A DNA stretch of 64,000 nucleotides, taken from contig SAUG01000028.1 of NCBI GenBank assembly GCA_011316305.1, forward strand, positions 218,961 to 282,960, given 5' to 3'. The stretch is from Rusavskia elegans (taxonomy: Eukaryota > Ascomycota > Lecanoromycetes > Teloschistales > Teloschistaceae). Positions 20,432 through 30,100 of this stretch are shown one piece after another (within the stretch, counting starts at the first letter, position 1; every line of letters begins with the position of its first letter). A program made the position numbers and the translations under genes. The notes beneath the pieces are model-generated. The model made no database searches. It saw only the letters and a list, made by a program, of their open reading frames with translations, and was not told the DNA's origin.

Positions 20432-23012
20432 CTAAGGACGGTGAGCATTTAGATGGAACTCCTGCTTAGCCTTATTTTCCTTCATCTCTCCGGCAAAGCC
20501 TATAATTCGATCGTAGACGCGTTCCAAGTGTTCCTTCCGGATTTTCTTGTCAGGCTCCGCCTGCGCCAGCGTCTGAGCAGTCGTGAACACGTTTCGAATT
20601 TCTCGACCACTCAGTATTGTTCGTAGAGATTTGGTTTTCTTGGTGATGTCATTAACCCACGCCTCGATCTTTTGCTTTCCACTCGAATTTTGAGGCGTTA
20701 GTTGATTGACATAGCCCTTCCATATTTCTTTTTCTTGCTCAGTTGTAAGAGACGTGAAGTTCACTGCGTAATGACATCGCGATAACATGGCAACATCAAA
20801 GGTCATCACCCTGTTAGTTGTCATTATCAAGATGCCCTTAAAATACTCAAGTGCTCGGAGCATGACTGGTGGGATTAGCCTTGATTGTGGGGCTGAACAA
20901 AGCTTACTTACCAGAGACAAGAGCGTTCTTGGAGAGATCTCCTTCACCTTTGCTCCCGCGAGAGTCAAGAAAAACATCAGCCTCATCACTTTCAGCCATA
21001 TTAGCAATGTATCAGATCTCCGACGTAGCCTTCTGACTTACATCAGAAGTACAGCACCCCATCTCTCAGCAAGATCGAAAATGAGCCCAAGGGATTCCTC
21101 AGCAGTTTTCGGGTTTAAGCCCACGTCGCTTGCGCCGACGAGATATAGAGGTTTACCCGCACATTTCGCGAGAGTCTCCGCCGTAAGCGTTTTGCCTACT
21201 CCTGGAGGACCTTGCATGTCCATGAGCCTGACTATGTCTTGAGGGGTTCGGGATTTTCTCACCATGGAGCAGGACAACCAGACCAGCCCCCTTTCCTTCA
21301 ATCGGATCCACAATCATTGGCAATTTCGTACTACCATGTTGTTCGACAAGGATCCTGAGGTCTTCCTTGACGCTGTCGGACTCTTCTGGGAATATGAGCT
21401 TCTCCATCTCTTTTTTGGCATCGGGTATCTTGATCGCCTTAACCCTATTCACGTGAAATTATGCCCAGACCTTGGTGTTAAAGCAATACCCAAGTAACCT
21501 GGCCGGAAGAAGTAGATAATTGATATCCTCGTCTGCCGAACTATTGCCCATGTCTTCATCGGCGAATCTGCACATCCATTGGCTCAAGTTGCTTGTGTTG
21601 TCGAGGCAGAGCTGGCATTTGCATGCAGCACCTTCCACAGAATACAAGCTCCCCAAAGCACCACGGCCACCTGGGCTGTATTGCTTGTACGCTGCAAAAT
21701 CTATCATGATGTTTCCTTTGATCTACAAACGTGTCAATAGCAAGTATGAGGTCCATTCAAGGGAACTTACCGTTTTCTTCTTAGGTTTTTTGGTTTCCTG
21801 CCTTTCTTAGTACGTCCAATCCATACCGTCCTGTGATTTCCTCGATTTGCACTCACCATTCTTTGAGCAAAAATTCCCCTAAGGCTCTCTGTGGTTACAA
21901 CGGGTTGCGGGTCATAGAGCAACTCCCCAACATAGGCGTGATGTCTCCCATTCCTTGACTCTCTGCATAATCTCCGAAACACCCTTCCTCTTTCAGTCAG
22001 ATCCATTTCCGCTTCGAGAGCCTTGCTACCCCGGGCTCCATCGCCAGAGGTGTAATATCTAACGGGATAGCATTCAAGCTCAGTAATTGTCATTTTCTCA
22101 TCATCTTTCTCGTACCAGCGAAGCGTGAACTTGTAGCATTCACGGATAAGCTCAGTACCGGTCCAGCCTAAGGCCCAAGTCTCGACAACGAAGGTGCGGT
22201 CTTCTCTGTTCACGTAGTGGCAATCCTCGACTCGGAACAGCTGGGGCTCGTTCAGGTAAGGCTTCGAAATCACTTCGGTTCCAGGTCTAAAAAGGAGCCA
22301 AAGGTCCTTTGGCGAAATCCTGTTCAGTGATGCAATGGACTTGGCAACCTTTATGCGGTCAGGCTCAATGTCCAAGAGGTGATCGAGTAGGAGCTGCAGA
22401 TCTTGACGTCCCTGTTCACTCCCGCAATTGGATTTCGCAGCGTCAGAGAGTTCATTCCAGTAATATAGCTCGTTAACGAAAGGCTGGGAGATGGTTTGCT
22501 CTTGCTCGAGCCAGTTCCTGATTTGATAGTGTTCCAGAAGTTTCCCATAGGCTTCATGCATGACTTCACGTAGATCTCGTCCTTTGAGGAGTATCTCGGT
22601 CTTTTCCTTGACCTTTTCCTTATTCCAGTACTCTTGTACGACGAATGCGATGTTGGAGCCTTCCGTTGTGCTAGAGAGTGTAGTACTCCGCTGACCTGGT
22701 ACCTCGGGGCGTTCACCACGGGCATTGACTTCATTCTTGACATACTGAACTCTTGAATACCGGTCCGGAGTCTTGTCGTCAACGCCGTTACCTGTCATTA
22801 ATGCTTCTTCTTCATCCTTCGGCTTGGCTGTAGGGCTATTTTCACTGATCTGATCGTTCTGCGTAACAACACTGCTCTGAAGTTGATCCTCCGAAAGTGC
22901 CTATGCGTGATTACTTAGTGGGTGTGAATGAAGAGCAACCATTCAGGTATACCTTGGGAATGATCAATGACGAAGTCTCCGTTGAGCATGCAGCCGTAAC
23001 AGGTGTATGCAT
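20432..23012 (-). pseudogene. DUF7025 + AAA ATPase, interrupted by one in-frame stop
   Basis: Seven exons, 23012-22953, 22900-21857, 21797-21771, 21722-21263, 21210-21042, 20988-20912 and 20865-20432, close in phase over 757 codons. The only defect is a TAA at 21459-21461 (codon 465). The N-terminal part is the DUF7025 region (LWLLFRPGTEV near the middle, then IMIDFAAYKQYSP). The AAA core has Walker A GPPGVGKT (about 531-538), Walker B VLLIDEAD (about 584-591), a sensor-1 TTNR and the downstream SR finger. This architecture is a widespread, multi-copy fungal family of unknown function. The stop falls in the conserved linker that in homologues reads roughly W-x-Q-F, so a Gln codon CAA changed to TAA fits. 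An in-frame 45-nt intron that would remove the stop can be drawn (21446-21490), so the gene could still be functional. Sequencing error is the other explanation. Confidence 0.8.
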
Positions 23013-23287
23013 ATTGACTTATTCGTGCTGAAAAGCCAATTTCTTTCTTCGTTGCCGATTGTGTACTTAGTCCTGGCCAGCAATGGCAACAGCTCGAATA
23101 GATGTAGCGCTAATTGATGGGAATACTCTGGACTGTTGGCGATTTGTAGCACAAACTTTGGGACTTGCTGGATCTGGATTATCGATTTGCTCGGAGGGAT
23201 CACCGAGAATGTTCATAGAGCTAAGTGCGTGTAATATATATTGCCTGATGGCGAAGAGTAGGCAGCTGCACCGTGGCACCAAATCCG

Positions 23288-23348
23288 CTCAGTCGATGTG
23301 GGCGTATCGCTAGCCATGCACAGCTCATTCGATGTGGGCGTATCGCGA
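23288..23348. repeat. Two 25-base direct repeats, 36-base spacing
   Basis: Copies at 23288-23312 and 23324-23348 share 23 of 25 positions, with the core CGATGTGGGCGTATCGC identical. Each core also contains CGAT...ATCG-like ends. Origin unknown; it could be a small tandem duplication. Confidence 0.85.
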
Positions 23349-24091
23349 GGCACCATCATGCACGACTGAACACAGGCTTCCAGAGCATGATGTCCGAAAG
23401 CCTGGACTCATGGCGGGCGGTGTTGAGGCGCCTGACGGCATGATACTGGCAACTTAGAAAGGCTGAAGAAGTGGCTTTGGGCTGACCACCCAGTGACATG
23501 CCAGCAAATCTCTATGCATCCTCACTCGGTTTCACCAGCGCTAATCTTGGCTGTGTATTGTCTGGACGACGGTCTTGATAAAGCAACGATCCATGGCTTC
23601 ACAGTAATCCAGAGTCAGTGCTGGTGCATCTATAGGTGAAAAAGAGTCTGGGAGAGGATGATGATGCCACACGTAGGATTGATACCTGCATGCAGAAGGT
23701 GCTGCGTTTATGTTGCGTTGCCTCAGCCCTCAGACCTGGACCGCCTACCTTAGAAATTTGGTATTGCTAACGGATAGCCTAGAGGATATGGCTTCAAGCT
23801 GGGCTTTAGATAGAGAGCTAGATCCTTGTCGGGTTAGTTTCCAGTTGGCGCAAGAGAATTTCGGCGGCCGCACTTAGCTCAGGTAGGTTGTGTTGCTTTA
23901 CCCAAAGTGGTTAGAGTAAAGAAAGAGAATGACGGCCGCTAACACATTTTAAAAGACTATAGCTAATAAGGTCTAGCTTAATACTTCGTCAGAAATTAGA
24001 CTTGTTACAGCGGTCATGCTGGTAGAGGTCTGAGGACTGAGGCAACGTTCAGGCGCGTATGCCAAATTACAGCTGAAGGCAGTGTATAAAA

Positions 24092-24113
24092 AAAGCCAAT
24101 GGAGGTTGGCTTT
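24092..24113. repeat. Perfect 8-bp inverted repeat
   Basis: AAAGCCAA and its exact complement TTGGCTTT flank a 6-base loop, directly after a TATAAAA run. It could be a hairpin in RNA or a dyad binding site, or chance. It lies about 480 bases before the DUF7708 gene. Confidence 0.6.
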
Positions 24114-24595
24114 AGTCTCCCTCGTGTCTTCCCGAGTACCGCCAAGGCTGGCTCAGCCCAGGAACATGGATGACAAGAACGGACGCGCTAGAGAACAACC
24201 GCATAATTAGATGGCCAGCAAGATCCTTCAGCCTCGCGGAATATTCTTGTGCTTATTGTCGGTCATCATACGTGCATCTCATGTATATCATGCGGGACAT
24301 GGGGATGCATTGTGCGTGTTCAGAATCTCTGCACCATCAAAGACTGTGCCGAAGAACTCTGCATGCGATCATGAAAAATAATGAAACGGCCCCAGCAGGC
24401 GTAGGATAATCGCTCAGCTTACAACGTAGCTTGTGGCGTCTGCTGAGTTACGTCAAAACGAGAGCGGCAACAGGTTGCCCGAGGCTATGGTATGGGTGAG
24501 ATTCCTCCAAACATTTCACTATATCCCAAGTTTGCTTCTCGTTGGACAGACATGGCAAATTTTAAGACCTCGTAGCAATACGAAGCTTTCCAGTG

Positions 24596-26319
24596 ATGTC
24601 CAGCGCTGATGAGAGCTCCCGGAGAATTCGCGAAGCAGCCATTAAATTGAAGATAAGCAGAATCGCTAAGCAACACAACGTCTCACTAGAACACAATGTC
24701 TCACTAGAAAGTGTGACCATCGAAGAGCTTGTGGCCGAAGCACAAAAGGGGAAGACGAAGCTCGATGAACGGCGTAAGAAGCGACAGCCCTTAGCAAAAT
24801 TTGGCAATACATTACAAAGATTCACAAGCACTTGGTACCAGTTCACGAAAGTTTATGCTGGAGTGAATGATGTTGCCAAAGGTATAGACAATCAGTACGG
24901 AGCCTTGGCCAGTGGCGCATTGATGGTGCTTCTCCAGGTACGCGTCCAAAAATCTCAGCCAATTGCACATAGCTCAGACCATTGATACACCACAGGTTGG
25001 AGAGAATAAAGAAGCCCGCGAGAAGGCAATAACATCCATTTTTGAAGAACTCACGGAATCGTGGATCGGCGACGCTGGACGCTTGAAGCTCTACTCGGAT
25101 GCTTACCCAGACTCAACCAGATTGGAAGGTTTTGTTGCAAATGTGTACCTAGGAGTTGCAGAGTTGACGATAGAATCTGTAGAATATTATGCGATGCCGC
25201 CTTATGGTTAGTGTTGCTACAGATGATGAACGGGAAAGCTTACCATGATCCAGCCCGTTTCTGGCAGGCAATTCGACGTCCACCAAAGCTTGGGATTGAT
25301 ATTAAAGCCAATGAAATCAAGAAAGCAATTCATGAAGTAGACTCCGAAAGCATTGCGCTCCTTATTCAAGATTATGCTCGCGAAAAAGAAGTCCGGAAAA
25401 GTAGGTGCTCTACACACTTGTACAGGCTTAATGCTAAAATAGTTCAGGAGAGCGAGATCAAGAGAGAATGGACCAGAGCGCCCACATCGCAAGAATGCTC
25501 GGCAGCAGCTTGGAACTTAGCGATGCTGGCAAGATGATCGACCAGTGCAAAGCGCTTCATGCCAATGCCTTTGCAAAGGCGGTCCGAAGGAAAGGAACGA
25601 AACACCTCCAACAGATTAGCATTGGGCTTCTGCAAGATCTTCATCTCTATGAGCCCTTCCTGAAACCGACTGAATCGTCAGTGCTTGTCTTGAGTGGTTC
25701 AAATTTCGACCGTTATGACACAGGGGACTACCTATGCTGGCTCTCTCCTGTCAGTACTGAAATTGCAGAGAAATACCAACTGAATCAGAGATCAGAGGGT
25801 AAACGTACGCTGTTGTTTCACTCCGCATGCAGCGACGAGACATCAAGGTTTAGCGGAAAGAAAGAGCCAATTGACGTTTGTCTTTCGCGGTTTATTATCC
25901 AACTTCTTCTTTCGGACGACAACTTCTTCTCGAAACATCGTCAAAGCATCGAAGATGACATCAAGGACATCAATCGCCACAGATCAGAGACGATGCAACT
26001 ACTTCTGGAAGGATGCCATCGCGCGGACGAGGTGTGCATCATAATCGATCGTCTCGACCACATAGCACCGATATCTGACGACAGCGACTCAGACGAAGAT
26101 TACGTGAGCGATCTTCTCGAAAGTGTTCTGAAGATTGTTTCTACAGCTTCCTGCACGATCAGACTTATTGTCACCATTGACGCCAGTAGTTGGCCCCAAG
26201 TGAGGAGAGATTCAGACTTCGAAACGAAATGGAAGATCTGGAAGAGAAGAAACACTCTGGAAAAGTTCTCCCCGCTGTTCAAGATCGACTGGCAACAGCC
26301 CGAACTTCAACCTTGGTGA
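24596..26319 (+). CDS. DUF7708-domain STAND-like protein lacking a visible P-loop
   Basis: Four exons, 24596-24937, 24996-25206, 25254-25400 and 25448-26319, give 523 residues; introns are 58, 47 and 47 nt and phases close. Residues about 75-230 form a DUF7708 domain, which usually sits at the N-terminus of fungal NACHT/STAND (NLR-like) proteins. Landmarks are FTKVYAGVNDVAKGIDNQYGALASGALMVLLQ, LYSDAYPDSTRLEGFVANVYLGVAEL and ARFWQAIRRPPKLGIDIKANEI. The second half resembles a NACHT-type fold: a Walker-B-like VCIIIDRLD at about 429-437 and a later IRLIVTIDASSWP strand. Where a P-loop should be there is only a Ser/Gly/Asp stretch without GxxxxGK[ST]. No C-terminal repeats follow; the protein ends soon after the NACHT-like part. 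The N-terminus has an 18-bp duplication (HNVSLE twice). A nucleotide-binding-dead or accessory STAND relative is my inference. Confidence 0.78.
24674..24709 (+). repeat. 18-bp tandem duplication inside the DUF7708 gene
   Basis: Two adjacent 18-base units (24674-24691 and 24692-24709) differ by one C/T and encode HNVSLE twice. It keeps the frame, so the gene tolerates length change here. Confidence 0.9.
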
Positions 26320-27132
26320 CGTATGAACCAATTCATGGTGAATATACCATTTGAAAAGACTATGCTAATAGCGATGAAACATAGTTGTCTCCATGCTTGA
26401 AGACTTTCCATTGCTTCTGCCAATGTGTGGCAGTCTCTCTGCGGTGTCAGAGATTCGCTAGGACGGATAACTAGACGGACTGACCTTTAAGTACTTATAA
26501 ACGAACCTCGACCGGTCACTAAGTCTATACAGTCTAGCTTCTTGGCATCCTTCAACCTGTCACGGTTGGCTTAGGATCTCGTCTTGGAGCTGGATTGGGG
26601 GGGCAGATTGTGAGATGGAGTGGATTAAGATGCTGGAATCTACCTAATCATATAAAATCTGCTTATGTTCGCCATTTTCGCGCTAGGCCGCATCGGGTTT
26701 CACCAGTAGCCCTACGATTGGGTGTTTGCTAATTATTCGTTGGCTTCCTACGCACTGCCACAATATACATAAATAACCATCACAACCTCCCCAATATGAT
26801 CCTTGGGACATCAGTAAGCCCCTTTCTAGGTTTGCATGAAGTCAGAACAATATGAAAGGAACCCGCCTAGACGCTTTCATTATCGCAAGTCTATAGAAAG
26901 ACTTGATACGTTCTTTGATTGATTGAGACTACACTATCTATACTACACGAAGTGGGTATCACTATTCTGTTTCCCTATTCCTTCTCTTCGACTCGCCAAA
27001 GCCATTATATTCTTCAACCTCCTTAACGAAGGCTCAAAACATCTTTAAAAAACAATCCATGTAATTGAACTAAACGCAAATGCCCGGCCCTTTTCCGTCC
27101 TCTTTTCGTCCATTCTCCCCCTGCTTCTACTT
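26320..27132. other. Convergent intergenic region
   Basis: About 810 bases between the ends of the DUF7708 gene (plus) and NUP98-96 (minus). No coding region supported. It marks the border between the sparse accessory stretch and a dense conserved block. Confidence 0.4.
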
Positions 27133-30100
27133 CTACCGTGATGTTGAAGACCCTCTCATCACATCTCGAAAACGCTTGAGACTCATCTCGGCGGAAAGTC
27201 GCCTCCGCTGAACATCGGTCAATGGCAACTGGAGGATACGTGAAGCGTCGAGATCCTGATTTCATATCGGTTAGCCATTGTCATTACCGGAAGCGGATAC
27301 CAGGAAAGAGCAAGAAAGACAAACCTCGTAACCCCCTTTCGCGACGGCATTCGCCACTTCACTTGCAATCTCCCTGATCGCAATACCCTCTTCGAAGCCG
27401 AATTTGCCTTTTCGATCCTGCACGAGCGAGGGTAGGGTGTCCAATAGTCGTTCCACAGCCGCTTTGCTATCCTTTCCGCTCTTCTCTATTCCCTCCATCT
27501 GCTCGTCCTCGAGCGACGGGTCTTTCACGAGATCAAGGAAATCCTCGTAAATCTCCCCGCCATACTGCCATTCTTCCGCGATCTTTGATGCCCCTTCCCC
27601 AAATCCGTCAAGTAGCTTGGCTAGAGTATCATAGTCTTGTTCGATGATACATTGCGGTCCCACGATCCGGCACAGAGTTTGATGCGCTTCGTGCCAGTTG
27701 TTCGCATTCTGGAGGTAGGTGATCTCTTGTACGTAATCCTGCGATATGGATCTTGCCTCAAGGGCTTTTGCTTCCCAGATCCAGCGGGCGGGAATTTTGA
27801 AATCGGAAATAAGGTGGGTGAATGGGAAGGCTGTTTCATCGGGTGGGATACTTGAGGCGTGACGGCCGAGGGTGTTTTGAACGGCTTTGCGACGGTCTTC
27901 CGAGTCGGAGAGATGGAGGAGGACGAAGATGGACCAGAGCCATTCGCCTTGAGATTCGAGTTGGGTGGCGAAGTCGTGGGATAGACGGTCGGATTTTCCT
28001 TGGTCCGTGGAGGTAGGGAAGAGATGGATCAGGGAGTTGTGTAGCTGGAAGGAGAAGCGGAAGTCTGCTGGGTCGTTCGTGATATTGCGAGGTATTACGA
28101 TGTCCGCAAGCGATGGGAAAGGTATCTCATCTTTGAGTGCAGCAAAAAGCTTGAGCAGGCCCCATAAGATGTCTTCGCGTAGTGCATCCTTCGTGAAAGA
28201 CGGGATTGGCTTGATAGGCTCGTCGGATCCCATATCATCGTAGTATTGCGCGACGGCAGCTTCAATGGATTCTTCTGCCCTGGTGGCGTACCACAAACGA
28301 AGTCCAAAAGCACGCTCCCATTCAAGACCGAAGCGTTGACTGATGACGAATGTCTTTGCTTGATCTTCTACAGGCCCTTTCTTGCCCTCACAAATACCGA
28401 CCTTGCCAGCGCAGAGCTCATACAACGCACGTATAGGCTCAGTCACCTCAGACAAGACGCAAAGTTTACGCCACTCGTTGATCTGACCAGCCATGTCTTC
28501 AGCCATGATCTGATCAGCGGGTAGTTGAGCAACAAGAGTAGCAAGGCGGAAGTCTTTGGCCTCAATGAGCACCTCGCACGCTTTCACTAAGTCGTTGGCG
28601 CTCAGATGAGCAATCGCTCGTTCTTCGGCGCTGGGAGCACTTGTGACTGCTTTCTGGGCATTTTCGGCGCAAAGTGAGGACCAGAAGTTGCTTAACAGGT
28701 CCTTCCTAATACGATGCTCGTACTGTGGATCTCGGGCACTGCCCAAGTCACCAGGCTGAAGCTCGTCGAAGAGGATAGAGGCGAGCGTCCAGGTAGACTT
28801 CTCCATAGGTGAACCTGAACCTACGGCGGCCGCCAAATCTTGGAACGGAATCTGCTGCGGTGTAGCGAGGGGTACGCCGTGTTCTGTGGTGATGGTCGTT
28901 CGAGACTTCTGCAATGATAGCGAATTTGGCGTGAGCTAGGGGTGGTTAGCGAAGTGCAGGGAAGTAGGTGACAGCGACCCATACTGACCGAAGGCGCAGG
29001 GGTAAATTTGGCAAAACGAACGTCTCTTCCTTCCGAGATGAGTCGGAGCTTGCTGTCTTGCAGTACGGCTGCGTCGGAAGATCTAATGTTGGAAGGCATC
29101 GCATACACCAAGGTAGCCTCGGGTCCCCAAGCCGGCTTAAAGGAGTCATGCCATTCCTGGTCGTCATCGCGCATCGAGGTGAAATCATCACTCATGTTGG
29201 AGAGGTTCTTGTGGTAAGGGTACTAGTAATAAGAGAACACTCAGCCGTAAATCCCTTTCATTTGATGCTACATACATGATTGCACCTCAGCCCGGGTGAC
29301 TTCGCCTAAACAGATCAAGGTATGGGAAGACTGGGGGAGTAATCAAACCTGGAATGCCTTTGCCTGTCCCACCGCTCCTTGTTTTCCCTTCTTGCGCCTC
29401 TCAGGCTCTTGAGGATTCAGTGAATGCATGAGATCCATTGCGGTTGCAAAGCCGGGCTGGAGAGCTTTCTGTTTGATGTTGGCTTTGGGGGTCGAGTCAC
29501 CTCTGTTATCCGTGTGCTGTAAAACTCTTGCTTGACTCTCTCGAAGCGCCTGGCGATCTTGCTTCCGTGGACTTATCGTGCGTCGTAGCTCTTCAGCCCA
29601 GTCGCCTTCCGTGTTGAATTCGCGTTTTGCTGGAGTTCCGAAGAAGTCGGCGGCTTGGCTGTCATCCAAATGCGACCTCGGCGCCGTGATTTGCTGTTCG
29701 GAGCTCCCGTCAAGGTTGGGAAAGGATCCGGCCATATCATGCTGCTCTTCCCTAACGACCAGTGAGTGGCTTCGATCGAGGTGGTTTGTGCTTGAACGAT
29801 GGCTCGGCGCGCCATTACCATAGGCTGAAGCGGCCGAGCGCTCGTCTAAAAAAGAGTCGTTGTCGCCGTTGGTCTCTGCCATTTCTGAAGGTTGATCTTG
29901 CTCTTGCTCTTGCTCTTCGTCAAAACCAGCAGTGTCATCGAAAGCGCCTGGTAAGATTTTCTTTCTTCGAAACTCAAAAGTATCGTCAGGACTGGTACTA
30001 TCCTGTGACCACTCCGAGGAAAGCAGGGAAGAGTCCTGCAGAGTGCCAGTGGGCATTGGCGTGGATCCAGCCCGTGGCAGTCGCGATTGAGGCGTTGGCG

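Larger units (their letters stand above)
23013..24595. other. Gene-poor, repeat-bearing spacer
   Basis: About 1.6 kb between divergently oriented accessory genes. No supported coding region. It holds a 25-base imperfect direct repeat at 23288-23348, a TATA-like run at 24085-24092 and an inverted repeat at 24092-24113. Several CA/TG-poor, AT-rich patches (23700-24060) suggest decayed sequence, but I recognise no transposon. Confidence 0.45.

Noticed and set aside
21211..21262. Apparent frameshift just before the Walker A motif of the AAA gene
   Set aside because: A canonical 52-nt intron (GTGAG donor, GCAAG acceptor) joins LLHG to PPGVGKT exactly.
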